DNA of 64,000 bases from Conexibacter arvalis. GTDB taxonomy: Bacteria; Actinomycetota; Thermoleophilia; Solirubrobacterales; Solirubrobacteraceae. Below are positions 16,587 through 25,298 of the stretch, in pieces. Where the stretch lies: assembly GCF_014199525.1 (NCBI RefSeq), contig NZ_JACHNU010000002.1:416147-480146 (forward strand), written 5' to 3'. The notes below the pieces were generated by a model that had not been told where the DNA came from, did not search any database, and was given only the letters and a program-made list of their open reading frames with translations. The stretch's first letter is position 1; each line of letters opens with the position of its first letter. The translations under genes were made by a program, and so were the position numbers.

Positions 16587-17165
16587 CTAGAGGTCGAGCA
16601 GCACCGTCGAGGGCTCGCCGCCCTCGGTCGGGGTGATCTCCAGCTCGACCGGCGAGGCCTCGTACATCGAGTACGGGACCTTGAACAGCAGCATCGACCC
16701 CTGGATCGGACCGGAGCCGGCGGCGCTGATCGGGTCCGGGAGGACCGGCTGGCCGTTGCCGCTCGCCTGCTCGACGACGCGCGGGGCGTACTTGAACGGG
16801 TTCGAGTCGGCGATCTCGACCGGCTCGTACTCGTTGTCGAACGCGTCGCGGATCGCGAACTCGGAGGTCGCTCTGTGCGGCTGGTCGGTCGTGTTCTCCG
16901 CCCGGACCCAGACGCCGAACCACGTCTCGTCGCTTCTCAGCGTCGCCTCCGCGGGCGCGACGCCCTCGAGGTACTCGCTGTCGTCGACGGCGGCCGGGTT
17001 GAGCTGGCGGGAGATCTGCACCTGGTAGACCAGGTTGCCGGCCTGCACGTTCACGGCCTCGAGCTCACCTCTGGTGATCGGCCCGTGGTCGCTGCCGCAG
17101 GCGGAGAGCGTCAGCGCCGCGAGGAGGGCGCCGACCAGCGGTGGGGTTCGGAGAAGTCTCTTCAT
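16587..17165 (-). CDS. Secreted lipoprotein, DUF4352-like
   Basis: 192 aa from the ATG at 17165. A lipoprotein signal peptide (MKRLLRTPPLVGALLAALTL) ends in the lipobox LSAC, so Cys24 should be lipidated by Lgt. The mature part is a beta-rich domain with WFGVWVRAENTTDQPHRA and FAIRDAFDNEYEP, the pattern of DUF4352 immunoprotease-inhibitor-like domains (conserved strands around N-T-T). Function unknown, probably binding at the outer membrane face. A TAGACT box lies 11 nt before the ATG, like those before 17670 and 31727. Confidence 0.8.
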   Translation of the reverse strand: MKRLLRTPPLVGALLAALTLSACGSDHGPITRGELEAVNVQAGNLVYQVQISRQLNPAAVDDSEYLEGVAPAEATLRSDETWFGVWVRAENTTDQPHRATSEFAIRDAFDNEYEPVEIADSNPFKYAPRVVEQASGNGQPVLPDPISAAGSGPIQGSMLLFKVPYSMYEASPVELEITPTEGGEPSTVLLDL

Positions 17166-17187
17166 GAGCGGCGCGGAGTCTACCCGT

Positions 17188-17670
17188 CTAGCGGCCTGCA
17201 ACCGTCACTCGCCCGCCGCGATCCCGGTTCTCCTCCAGGATCGACTGCAGCCGACGGACCGCCTTGGCGGTCTTGCGCTTCCACCAGCCGCGGCTCTCGC
17301 GCAGGCGGTCGCTGGGCATGTTGCGCTCGGCCTCGTAGCGGTACTCGACCTTCGTCATGTCGCCGGGCGCGTCCGACAGCGTCCAGGTCCCCATCGTGCG
17401 GTTGCGGTTGAACTTGCCCGCGCGCCCGCGTTCGACGACCCGGTACGGCGAGACCTCGACGAGCGTGTAGTCGCCCCAGCCGAAGCGGTTGAACGGCATC
17501 TTCTCGCGGAAGCGGACCCCGGCCCCCGGACCGACGCTGTCCTCACGCGTCAGATGCCAGTCGACGAGGTAGTGGTCCTTGAACTCCGGGTGGTTCGCCA
17601 CGTCGCTGAGGTACTCGACGATCTCCTCGCGCGGACGGGCGATGAAGGCGGTGGCGATCACGGGCTCCAT
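17188..17670 (-). CDS. SRPBCC (START-like) family protein
   Basis: 160 aa. The opening ATAFIARPREEIVEYLSDVA, then NHPEFKDHYLVDWHL and YRVVERGRAG, fits a polyketide-cyclase/SRPBCC fold, a hydrophobic-pocket scaffold for lipid or small-molecule binding. The C-terminal helix (WWKRKTAKAVRRLQSILEEN) is characteristic. Ligand unknown. TAGACT lies 10 nt before the ATG. It may be co-transcribed with the lipoprotein gene 22 nt downstream. Confidence 0.8.
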   Translation of the reverse strand: MEPVIATAFIARPREEIVEYLSDVANHPEFKDHYLVDWHLTREDSVGPGAGVRFREKMPFNRFGWGDYTLVEVSPYRVVERGRAGKFNRNRTMGTWTLSDAPGDMTKVEYRYEAERNMPSDRLRESRGWWKRKTAKAVRRLQSILEENRDRGGRVTVAGR

Positions 17671-17724
17671 AGCGCGCCCGAGTCTAGTGGAGGACCGCCG
17701 CCGACGGCCCTCCGGTCGGACGGC

Positions 17725-18006
17725 TCAGGCGGCGCGCGGGCGGCGCAGCGGACGCTGGTCGGTGATCCGCACGGTGTTGCCGTGCTCGCCGCCGTGGACC
17801 AGCTGGGAGCTGACCGGCTGCTCGCGCCGCTCGCGGCGGCACAGCTCGCAGAGCGTGCGGCCGCCGTCGTAGACGTGGACCCGCTCCCCGATCAGCGGCG
17901 TGCGGTGGCAGCCGTCGCAGCGGTCGCGGCCGGCGGCGAGCGCCATCACGCTGCGCCGCAGCAGCTGTCGCTCGAGATCAGGGGACTTGGTCGACGAACG
18001 GAGCAT
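17725..18006 (-). CDS. Small zinc-ribbon hypothetical protein
   Basis: 93 aa, not assigned to a named family. Two CxxC pairs (CDGCHRTPLIGERVHVYDG and LCELCRRERRE) form one zinc-ribbon-like site. The N-terminus is basic and the C-terminus arginine-rich, which suggests nucleic-acid or protein contact. The start is supported by GAGGT a few bases upstream. It is divergent from the FHA gene, which also begins with CxxC pairs. Confidence 0.65.
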   Translation of the reverse strand: MLRSSTKSPDLERQLLRRSVMALAAGRDRCDGCHRTPLIGERVHVYDGGRTLCELCRRERREQPVSSQLVHGGEHGNTVRITDQRPLRRPRAA

Positions 18007-18182
18007 GCGACCTCATTCGCGCCACGCCCGACGGCTCCTCCCGTGACAGAAGTCGTGCAATGTCGGCACGCTGACGCACCAGAAGCCGGTGCTGACGCTA
18101 GGGTTTTGCCGCCCGCTCCCACGGGCAGGAGAGAGGCGCAGCCGTTCCCCCACGCGACGGCGCGCGCCGCACAACTTCGCTC

Positions 18183-18196
18183 GTAACAACTGTTAC
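18183..18196. promoter_or_regulatory. Perfect palindrome GTAACA-AC-TGTTAC
   Basis: Two 6-bp arms with a 2-nt spacer in the 235-bp region between the zinc-ribbon and FHA genes, 46 nt before the FHA start. AT-rich relative to its surroundings, hence a plausible operator or promoter element. Confidence 0.5.
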
Positions 18197-18241
18197 TTGC
18201 GTCCCGGGTCCGCCCGGGTATCGCACCGGAGGTCGAAGGAC

Positions 18242-18832
18242 ATGGAGTCTCTCACGTCGGGCACCCTCGCTGGCACCGGCACGTTTCGCTGCGTCGGCTG
18301 TGACTACGTCGTGTCCCTCGCCGCCGCCGACGCCCTGCCGTCATGCCCGGGTTGCGGCGGCGACGAGTTCGTCCGCGCCTCGCTCTTCACCGGCCAGCAC
18401 GCCACCGTCGGGGCGCCGCCGCCCGAGCAGGGCGACGGCACGTGGCTGAACGCGGTCCGCGCCGGCATCGACGCCGCGGGCCAGTACCTCGTCTTCGCCG
18501 AGGACGGCGAGGCGATCGTCCACGAGCTGACGCGCGAGTGGACCCGGATCGGCCGCAGCCTCGCCGCCGACGTCCGCTTCGACGACCCGACCGTCTCGCG
18601 CCGGCACGCGCTCGTCGTGCGCCAGGCCGACGGCGTCCGGGTCCTCGACGACCGCAGCCTCAACGGCGTCTTCGTCAACGGCGAGCGCGTCGAGTGGCGC
18701 GTGCTGCGGGACGGCGACGAGCTGGTCGTCGGCAGGCACCACCTGCACTTCGTCGACGTCCCCGCCGTCAGCGGGACGCGCGAGTTCGACGCGGTGCCGG
18801 AAGCGCAGCAGGCGCGGGCGCTGACCGGCTGA
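18242..18832 (+). CDS. FHA-domain protein with N-terminal zinc ribbon
   Basis: 196 aa. Residues about 12-40 carry two CxxC pairs (FRCVGCDYVV, SCPGCGGDE), a rubredoxin-like or zinc-ribbon module. Residues about 90-175 are a forkhead-associated domain with the classic WTRIGRSLAADVRFDDPTVS, RRHALVV and DRSLNGVFVNGERV motifs, so it should bind phosphothreonine peptides. GGAGG and AAGGAC precede the ATG. It is followed 90 nt later by a ParA-type ATPase on the same strand. Kinase partner unknown and not in the window. Confidence 0.88.
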   Translation: MESLTSGTLAGTGTFRCVGCDYVVSLAAADALPSCPGCGGDEFVRASLFTGQHATVGAPPPEQGDGTWLNAVRAGIDAAGQYLVFAEDGEAIVHELTREWTRIGRSLAADVRFDDPTVSRRHALVVRQADGVRVLDDRSLNGVFVNGERVEWRVLRDGDELVVGRHHLHFVDVPAVSGTREFDAVPEAQQARALTG

Positions 18833-18922
18833 CACCGGCCGCCCGGGCCGGTCGCGGCGTCCGCGCGCGGACGCGGCGACCGGCTTGCGCCGCGGGGCCG
18901 CCGCTCTATAGTCCGCGGCTCG

Positions 18923-19729
18923 ATGGCGCACACGATCGCGGTCCTCTCCCAGAAGGGCGGCACCGGCAAGACGACGACGGTGCGGACGCTGACCGACGTC
19001 TTCCGGCGCATCGGGCTCACGACGCTCGCGGTCGACCTCGACCCGCAGGGCAACCTCTCCGACTACCTCGACGTCGACCCCGAGGCGGCGCCGACGATCG
19101 GCGACGTGCTGACCGGCCACGCGACGGCCGCCGACGCCATCCACGACGGCGTGCTGCCCGCCAACCTCGGCCTCGCCGAGGCGGAGCTGACGCTCGGCGG
19201 GAAGCTCGGCCGCGAGCTGACGCTGAGACGGGCGCTGAGAGAGGTCACCGGCGACTACGACGTCGTGCTGATCGACTGCCCGCCGGCGCTCGGCCTGCTG
19301 ACGGTCAACGCGCTCGTCGCGGCCGACTGGGCGCTGCTGTCGGCGGAGGCCCAGTACTTCGCGATGCAGGGGGTCGAGCAGGCGCTCGAGGTGATCGAGC
19401 TGGCGCGCGACAACCTCAACCCGGAGCTGCGGTGGCTCGGCGTCGTGCTGAACATCGCCGACATGCGCACGCGTCATTCGCGGGAGGCGTTCGAGTCGCT
19501 GCAGGAGCATTTCGGCGACAAGCTCGTCGAGCAGACGATCCGCTCCTCGATCGCCTACGCCGAGTCGGCCGAGCGGGCGCTGTCGATCATCGACTACCGC
19601 CCCGACCTCGGCCTCGACTACCTCCACGTCGGCGACGAGCTGCTCCGGCGCCTCGGCCTGCGCGGCGCGCGCAGAAGGCTGCGGCCGCTGATCGACGCCG
19701 CCTCCGACGGCGGCATGCCGGCGGCGTAG
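18923..19729 (+). CDS. ParA/Soj-type P-loop ATPase
   Basis: 268 aa. Deviant Walker A SQKGGTGKTTT (K11 signature lysine, K16), Walker A' AVDLDPQGNLSDYL and Walker B VVLIDCPPALGLLT define the ParA/MinD family. No ParB is adjacent, so this is a solo ParA, perhaps positioning cell-envelope or signalling complexes rather than segregating the origin; that is inference. TATAGT at 18907-18912 ends 10 nt before the ATG, giving a very short or absent leader. It follows the FHA gene. Confidence 0.88.
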   Translation: MAHTIAVLSQKGGTGKTTTVRTLTDVFRRIGLTTLAVDLDPQGNLSDYLDVDPEAAPTIGDVLTGHATAADAIHDGVLPANLGLAEAELTLGGKLGRELTLRRALREVTGDYDVVLIDCPPALGLLTVNALVAADWALLSAEAQYFAMQGVEQALEVIELARDNLNPELRWLGVVLNIADMRTRHSREAFESLQEHFGDKLVEQTIRSSIAYAESAERALSIIDYRPDLGLDYLHVGDELLRRLGLRGARRRLRPLIDAASDGGMPAA

Positions 19730-19777
19730 GCGCGCCGCCGCTCGTCCGCCGAGCCGGCGCCCGCCGAGGCGTACCCT

Positions 19778-20707
19778 GTGGCCAGAGCCGCCGTGCCGCC
19801 GCGTTCGTCACACCCCACCCAGCCGCGCGGCGCAGCGCGTCCCCGACGTCGCGCCGCCAGCTCCGCGCTCGCGCTGCTCGGCGCGGCCGCGCTCGCCGGC
19901 TGCGGAGGCGGTGAGCAGGCGATCGTCGAGGCGATCGGCGAGCGGACGGCGACCGTGCAGGTCCCGCCGAGCCCGGCCAGCACCGTCCCAGCCGCGCCGC
20001 AGGGGCTCCCGCCGGCGCCGCCGGCCGACGAGGAGGCGCCACGGACCTCCGCGACGGCGCCGGCCGCGGCGGCCGGTCGCGAGGCCGCGGCCGCCGCGCG
20101 CCGCGTCCCCGAGCCGCAGCCGACCGTCCACGTCACGCGCGCGACGGCGCTGCGGTCGCGACCCGGCGGACCGGCGGTCGGCCGGATCGCGCCGAGAACG
20201 CAGTTCGGCTCGCCGACCGTGCTCCCCGTCGTGCGCCACTCGGGCGCGTGGCTGGGCGTCCTCACCCCGGAGCTGCCGAACGGTCGGATCGGCTGGATCT
20301 CCGCGCGCGCCGCGCTGGAGGTCCACCGCAGCGCGTGGGAGATCACCGCGTCGCTCGGCCGGCGCGAGATCGTCGTGCGCCGCGCCGGCCGCGTCGTCAG
20401 CCGCTTCCCGGTCGCGATCGGGAGCCCGAGCACCCCGACGCCGCGGGGCCGCTTTGCCGTCACCGACAAGCTCACGACCGGCAGCGACACCTCCCCGTAC
20501 GGCTGCTGCATCCTCGCGCTGAGCGGCAGGCAGACGAGGACGCCGCAGGGCTGGGGCGGCGGCGACCGGCTGGCGATCCACGGAACCAGCCTGCCGCAGA
20601 CGATCGGCACCGAGGCGAGCCTTGGCTGCCTGCGCGCGCCGACCGGCGCGATCCGCAGGCTGGTCGAGACCGTCCCGCTCGGGACGCTCGTCACGATTCG
20701 CGCCTGA
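19778..20707 (+). CDS. L,D-transpeptidase (YkuD) lipoprotein
   Basis: 309 aa, GTG start at 19778 or 19793. A signal peptide (RRRAASSALALLGAAA) ends in the lipobox LAGC. A proline/alanine-rich linker leads to an SH3-like segment (VTRATALRSRPGGPAVGRI to GRIGWISARA). The YkuD domain (about residues 190-309) has the catalytic set HGTS followed by SLGCLRAP (H, S, G, C, R). These enzymes make 3-3 cross-links in peptidoglycan or attach proteins to it. The last bases lie in a 35-bp duplication shared with the end of thrB. Confidence 0.9.
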   Translation: MARAAVPPRSSHPTQPRGAARPRRRAASSALALLGAAALAGCGGGEQAIVEAIGERTATVQVPPSPASTVPAAPQGLPPAPPADEEAPRTSATAPAAAAGREAAAAARRVPEPQPTVHVTRATALRSRPGGPAVGRIAPRTQFGSPTVLPVVRHSGAWLGVLTPELPNGRIGWISARAALEVHRSAWEITASLGRREIVVRRAGRVVSRFPVAIGSPSTPTPRGRFAVTDKLTTGSDTSPYGCCILALSGRQTRTPQGWGGGDRLAIHGTSLPQTIGTEASLGCLRAPTGAIRRLVETVPLGTLVTIRA

Positions 20708-20770
20708 CCCGCTGCCTCAGACGAGCGCGCGCTCGCGCCTGAGCCGCTGCCTCAGACGAGCGCGCGCACG
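20701..20770. repeat. 35-bp tandem duplication at the junction of two convergent genes
   Basis: Copy 1 at 20701-20735 and copy 2 at 20736-20770 agree at 33 of 35 positions. The duplicated block covers the stop of the L,D-transpeptidase and the last codons plus stop of thrB, so a ghost of the ThrB C-terminus (RALV-stop) lies downstream of the real one. Confidence 0.9.
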
Positions 20771-21609
20771 TCGGCGCCCTGCGTCTCGAACGGGACGCGC
20801 AGCAGCTGCGCCCACCCCGCGGTCCGCTCGCGCAGCCGCTCGGCGACCGCGGCGGTCTGCTCGTAGTGGGTCCAGACGAGCACCGTCGGACCGGCGCCGG
20901 AGATCGTCGCGCCGAGCGCGCCGAGCGAGCGCGCGTCCCGCACCAGCTCGGCCGAGCGCGGGTAGAGGTGGGCGCGGTAGGGCTCGTGGAGGCGGTCGTC
21001 GAGGCCGCGGCCGACGAGATCCCAGTCGCCGCGCGCGAGCCCGAGCGTCAGCAGCGCCGTGCACGCGACGTTGTGGACCGCGTCGGCCAGCGGCACCTCC
21101 GCCGGCAGCGCGGCGCGCGCCTGAGCGGTGCGCACCGCCGTGTGCGGCACGACCAGCAGGCCCTCCAGCCCGGTCGGCGGGTCGACCCGCGCGACCGCGC
21201 CGCCCGCCCCGCAGACGACGACGCCGCCGTACAGCGCGGCGGCGACGTTGTCGGGGTGGCCCTCGACCTCGCAGGCCAGTCCGAAGACGTCGGCGTCGAG
21301 CTCGAACAGGTGGTCGGCGGCGACGAGGCCGGCGACGATCGCCGCCGCGCTCGACCCGAGCCCGCCCGACAGCGGGATCTGCGATCTGATGCGGAAGGTG
21401 AAGCGGTCGGAGGGATGGAGCCGCTCGAAGGCGCGCACGCAGAGGTTGCGGCGGTCTCTGGCGATGTCGAGGTCGGTCTCGACGGCGAACCTGCCGGTCT
21501 CCACCACCTCGACCTCGACGTGGAGCGCGAGCGCCGCCGCGAGCACGTCGAAGCCGGGCCCCAGGTTCGCCGAGGAGGCGGGGACGCGGACGATGCGGCG
21601 GCGTTCCAT
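20752..21609 (-). CDS. thrB: Homoserine kinase
   Basis: 285 aa from the ATG at 21609. GHMP-kinase motifs: the N-terminal VRVPASSANLGPGFDVLAAA, the ATP loop IPLSGGLGSSAAAIVAG, and the C-terminal GALGATISGAGPTVLV. It phosphorylates homoserine to O-phosphohomoserine, the substrate of ThrC encoded just upstream (10 nt gap). It is the last gene of the lgt-lysA-hom-thrC-thrB run. A weak GTAGG precedes the start. Confidence 0.95.
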   Translation of the reverse strand: MERRRIVRVPASSANLGPGFDVLAAALALHVEVEVVETGRFAVETDLDIARDRRNLCVRAFERLHPSDRFTFRIRSQIPLSGGLGSSAAAIVAGLVAADHLFELDADVFGLACEVEGHPDNVAAALYGGVVVCGAGGAVARVDPPTGLEGLLVVPHTAVRTAQARAALPAEVPLADAVHNVACTALLTLGLARGDWDLVGRGLDDRLHEPYRAHLYPRSAELVRDARSLGALGATISGAGPTVLVWTHYEQTAAVAERLRERTAGWAQLLRVPFETQGADVRALV

Positions 21610-21619
21610 CGCGGCCGGC

Positions 21620-22633
21620 CTACCCAAGGACGGCCCGCTCGACCGCTGCGAGCGTCGGCTCGCACGGCAGCACGCCGCCGACCTGGTCGAGCGCGGTGTC
21701 GGGATCCTTCAGGCCGTGGCCGGTGAGCACGCAGACGATCCGCTGCGCGTCGCCGGCGCCGTGGACCATCAGCCCGGCGACCGACGCCGCCGACGCCGGC
21801 TCGCAGAAGACGCCCTCTCTGGACGCGAGGAAGCGGTAGGCGTCGAGGATCTGCTCGTCGGTCACCGCTCTCACGGCGCCGCCGGAGGAGGTCATCGCGT
21901 TCATCGCCTCCTCCCAGCGAGCCGGGTTGCCGATCCGGATCGCGGTCGCGACCGTCTGCGGGCTCGTGACGGGCGCGCCGTGCACGAGCGGCGCGGCGCC
22001 GGCCGCCTGGAAGCCGAACATCGCCGGTCTGCGGCCGACCTCGTTGAAGCCCTTCCAGTAGGCGGAGATGTTGCCGGCGTTGCCGACCGGGATGCAGAGC
22101 GCGTCGATCGTGTCGAGCTGCTCGACGATCTCGAACGATGCGGTCTTCTGGCCTTCGAGGCGGAACCTGTTGACCGAGTTGACGAGCGCGATCGGGTGGC
22201 GGTCGACGACGTCGCGCACGAGCTGGAGCGCCTCGTCGAAGTTGCCGTTGAGCGCGATCACGCGCGCGCCGTGCATCAGCGCCTGCGCCAGCTTGCCCGT
22301 CGCGATCTTGCCCTCGGGCACGATCACCGCGCACCGCAGCCCCGCCCGGGCGGCGTACGCGGCCGCACTGGCGGAGGTGTTGCCGGTCGAGGCGCAGATG
22401 ACGGCCTCGGCGCCCTCGCGCACCGCCGCCGAGACCGCGCAGGTCATGCCGCGGTCCTTGAACGACCCGGTCGGGTTGAGACCCTCGTACTTCAGCCACA
22501 CCTCGGCGCCGACCCGCTCCGACAGCGCCGCGGCGTGGATCAGCGGCGTCGACCCCTCGCCGAGCGTGACGACGGGGTCGTCCGCGGCGAACGGCAGCCG
22601 GTCGCGGTACCGCTCGATCAGACCGACGGACAC
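21620..22633 (-). CDS. thrC: Threonine synthase
   Basis: 337 aa from the GTG at 22633, with GAAGGAG 7 nt upstream. Fold type II PLP enzyme: PLP lysine in [12 protein letters not shown], phosphate loop [12 protein letters not shown] and the substrate motif [11 protein letters not shown]. It converts O-phosphohomoserine to threonine. The short length and lack of an extra N-terminal domain match the actinobacterial type. It is separated from hom by the three-stem repeat element (22660-22724). Confidence 0.95.
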   Translation of the reverse strand: MSVGLIERYRDRLPFAADDPVVTLGEGSTPLIHAAALSERVGAEVWLKYEGLNPTGSFKDRGMTCAVSAAVREGAEAVICASTGNTSASAAAYAARAGLRCAVIVPEGKIATGKLAQALMHGARVIALNGNFDEALQLVRDVVDRHPIALVNSVNRFRLEGQKTASFEIVEQLDTIDALCIPVGNAGNISAYWKGFNEVGRRPAMFGFQAAGAAPLVHGAPVTSPQTVATAIRIGNPARWEEAMNAMTSSGGAVRAVTDEQILDAYRFLASREGVFCEPASAASVAGLMVHGAGDAQRIVCVLTGHGLKDPDTALDQVGGVLPCEPTLAAVERAVLG

Positions 22634-22659
22634 GTCACGACTCCTTCCAAGCTCTGAGG

Positions 22660-22724
22660 GGGAGAGCGAGCCGCCAGGCGAGCTCTCCCGACGTGATCGC
22701 AAGGCCTCCGGCCGCAGCGATCAC
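22660..22724 (-). repeat. Three-stem intergenic element, copy B
   Basis: Minus strand. Stem 1 GTGATCGC/GCGATCAC encloses GGCC-GGA-GGCC; stem 3 is GGGAGAGC/GCTCTCCC with inner GCC-TGGC-GGC. As in copy A (7048-7110), the TGA stop of the upstream gene (hom) is in the first arm and the next gene (thrC) follows closely. Relative to copy A all three stems differ by paired, compensatory changes while the loop sequence GGA and the linker GTCG are kept. Confidence 0.75.
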
Positions 22725-23953
22725 GCGAACTCCTCCTCGATGACGCGGATCGCCCGCGGGGCGGTGCGCAGCGCCTCGAGCGCCGCGATCTGCCCGACGG
22801 CGGCGAAGAAGCGCGACTCGAGCACCGGGTGGACGACCATCACGAGCCGCGCGTTGTCGCCCAGCCCCTTCTGCACGACCGACTTGACCGAGATGCCGTG
22901 CTCACCGAGCACGCCGGTGATCTGCGACAGCACGCCGGGCGCGTCGAGCACCTCGAGGTGGAGGTAGAACGACGAGACGACGTCGGTGACGACGTGCAGC
23001 CTCGCGCTCGTCGCGGGGGTCGAGGCCGGCGGGATCATGGCGCTGACGACGTCGCCGAGCACGGCGCTCGCCGTCTGCGGGCCGCCGGCGCCGGGGCCCG
23101 ACATCGTGATCTCGGTGATCGCCTCCGACTCGACGGTGACGGCGTTGAACGGCCCGTCGACCGACGCCAGCGGATGTCTGGCGTAGAGGAAGGCCGGATG
23201 GACGCGGACCGAGATCCCGCCGTCGACGCGCTCGGCGGTGCCGATCAGCTTCAGCCCGAGGCCGAGGTCGCGGGCGTACTCGAGGTCGTCGGGGCCGATC
23301 CGCTCGATCCCCTCGTAGACGACCTGGTCGAGGTGGACCGGCGTGTCGAAGGCGAGCCGCGCGAGGATCGCCATCTTCGCGGCAGCGTCCTTGCCGTTGA
23401 CGTCCTCGCTCGGATCGGCCTCCGCGTACCCGAGCCGCTGCGCCTCCGCGAGCACCTCCGCGTACGGCGCGCCCGTGCGCGCCATCTCGCTGAGGATGAA
23501 GTTGGAGGTGCCGTTGACGATCCCGTGGATCCGCTCGACGTGCGCGGCGGCGAGCGACTCCTGCAGCACGCGGATGACCGGCACGACGCCGGCGACCGCC
23601 GCCTCGAAGCGCAGCTGCACGTTGCACTCGCGCGCGATCGCCCACAGCTCCTCGCCGTGCTGGGCGAGCAGCTGCTTGTTGGCGGTGACGACGTGCTTGC
23701 CGGCGCGCATCGCCCGGATCACGTAGTCGCGCGCCGGCTCGATCCCGCCGATCAGCTCGGCGATCAGGTCGCTCTGCTCCAGCAGCTGCTCGAAGTCGCC
23801 TCTGGAGCGCGTGAGGACGCCGACGACCTCGGGCTTGAGGCCGGTCACGTGCGCGATCTGCTCGGCGCGCTGTGGCAGCAGCTCGGCGAACGATCCGCCG
23901 ACGGTGCCGTAGCCGAGCAGGCCGATGCGGAACGGCCGCGGCTCAGAGGTCAC
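22721..23953 (-). CDS. hom: Homoserine dehydrogenase
   Basis: 410 aa from the GTG at 23953 (a TTG at 23962 is also possible). The NAD(P)-binding motif is RIGLLGYGTVGGSFAELL. The catalytic domain has VVTANKQLLAQHG, the NGTSNFIL signature and YAEADPSEDVNGKDAAAK. A C-terminal ACT domain (about residues 325-410, FYLHLEVLDAPGVLSQITGV) suggests feedback inhibition by threonine. It reduces aspartate semialdehyde to homoserine. The start overlaps the end of lysA by 11 nt, implying translational coupling. Confidence 0.95.
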   Translation of the reverse strand: MTSEPRPFRIGLLGYGTVGGSFAELLPQRAEQIAHVTGLKPEVVGVLTRSRGDFEQLLEQSDLIAELIGGIEPARDYVIRAMRAGKHVVTANKQLLAQHGEELWAIARECNVQLRFEAAVAGVVPVIRVLQESLAAAHVERIHGIVNGTSNFILSEMARTGAPYAEVLAEAQRLGYAEADPSEDVNGKDAAAKMAILARLAFDTPVHLDQVVYEGIERIGPDDLEYARDLGLGLKLIGTAERVDGGISVRVHPAFLYARHPLASVDGPFNAVTVESEAITEITMSGPGAGGPQTASAVLGDVVSAMIPPASTPATSARLHVVTDVVSSFYLHLEVLDAPGVLSQITGVLGEHGISVKSVVQKGLGDNARLVMVVHPVLESRFFAAVGQIAALEALRTAPRAIRVIEEEFA

Positions 23954-25214
23954 GGGCGGCAAGGTCGTCGTAGGTCTCGCGGCGGACGACGACGCGCGCG
24001 TCGCCCTCCCTGCAGAAGATCACCGGCGGCCGGGGGATCCCGTTGTAGTTGTTCGCCATCGCGTGGCCGTAGGCGCCGGTCGCGGGCGTGACGAGGATGT
24101 CGCCCGGCTGCGGATCGGCGAGCGGCACGTCGCGGACGATCACGTCGCCGGACTCGCAGTGCTTGCCGGCGACGTGGCAGCTCTCCCCCGTGCCGGCGAC
24201 GCCCGGGCGGTCGGCGAAGAAGGCCTCGTAGACGGAGCCGTAGAGCATCGGGCGGAGGTTGTCGGACATGCCGCCGTCGACCCCGACCCAGGTCGAGACG
24301 TTGCGCTTGATCGTCTCGACGGTGTAGAGCGTGACGGTCGAGTTGGCGACCAGCGAGCGGCCGGGCTCGATCAGCAGGCGCTTGTCCCTGCCGAGCAGCT
24401 CGTGCAGCGCGCTCACCTTCTCCTCGACGTACGCCTCGATCGCCGGCGGCTGCTGGGCGGCGGTGTAGGCGACGCCGAGTCCGCCGCCGAAGTTGTAGGT
24501 CGAGAAGTCGCCGAGCGAGGCGAGCGCCTCGACCGCCGGGCGGTACGCCTCCAGCGACAGCAGCTGCGACCCGATGTGCATGTGCAGACCGACGAGCTCG
24601 AGGCTGTCGGAGCCGCGCAGCCGCTCGATCGCGAGCCGCGCGTCGTCGAGGCCGAAGCCGAACTTCGAGTCGGCCTGGCCGGTCGAGATCTTCGCGTGCG
24701 TTCTGCCGGCGACGCCGGGGGTGACGCGGATCAGGACGCGCTGGACGACGCCGCGCTGCGCGGCGACACGCTCCGCGCGGTCGATGTCCATGAACGAGTC
24801 GAGCACGATGTGGCCGACGCCGGCGTCGATCGCCTGCTCCAGCTCGCCGAGCGACTTCGCGTTGCCGTGGAGGTAGATCCGGCTCGCGTCGAAGCCGCCG
24901 CGCAGCGCGAGGTGCAGCTCGCCGCCGGAGGCGACGTCGCAGACCAGCCCCTCCTCCGCCAGCACGCGGTAGACCGCGGTGCACGGGAAGGCCTTGGAGG
25001 CGAAGAGGACGTCGAAGTCGTCGTGGCGGGCTCTCAGCGCCTCGACGAAGGCGCGCGCCCGCGTGCGGATGTCGTCCTCGGCGACGACGAAGGCCGGCGT
25101 GCCGAACTCGCGCGCCAGCTCGACGGCGTCGCAGCCGCCGATCTCGAGGTGTCCGAGGTCGTTGACGCGGCTGCCGAGCGGCAGCACGTGGGAGAGCTGT
25201 TGAGTCGCGGCCAT
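23943..25214 (-). CDS. lysA: Diaminopimelate decarboxylase
   Basis: 423 aa. PLP-dependent alanine-racemase fold: PLP lysine in FDVLFASKAFPC, HGNAKSLGELEQAID, GGGLGVAYT, EPGRSLVANS and the CESGD motif with the catalytic Cys. It makes lysine from meso-diaminopimelate; meso-DAP is also the wall peptide residue in many relatives. It is followed by the overlapping hom gene. A CATAAT box lies 9 nt before the ATG, a possible promoter of the lysA-hom-thrC-thrB operon. Confidence 0.95.
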   Translation of the reverse strand: MAATQQLSHVLPLGSRVNDLGHLEIGGCDAVELAREFGTPAFVVAEDDIRTRARAFVEALRARHDDFDVLFASKAFPCTAVYRVLAEEGLVCDVASGGELHLALRGGFDASRIYLHGNAKSLGELEQAIDAGVGHIVLDSFMDIDRAERVAAQRGVVQRVLIRVTPGVAGRTHAKISTGQADSKFGFGLDDARLAIERLRGSDSLELVGLHMHIGSQLLSLEAYRPAVEALASLGDFSTYNFGGGLGVAYTAAQQPPAIEAYVEEKVSALHELLGRDKRLLIEPGRSLVANSTVTLYTVETIKRNVSTWVGVDGGMSDNLRPMLYGSVYEAFFADRPGVAGTGESCHVAGKHCESGDVIVRDVPLADPQPGDILVTPATGAYGHAMANNYNGIPRPPVIFCREGDARVVVRRETYDDLAARDL

Positions 25215-25298
25215 GGCGGCGTGATTATGCCGTCTTCGCCGAGCCGCCGCCGCGCGCGACCGTCGCCGCGGCGCCGTCGGGCCCTGCCGGCGCCATCG

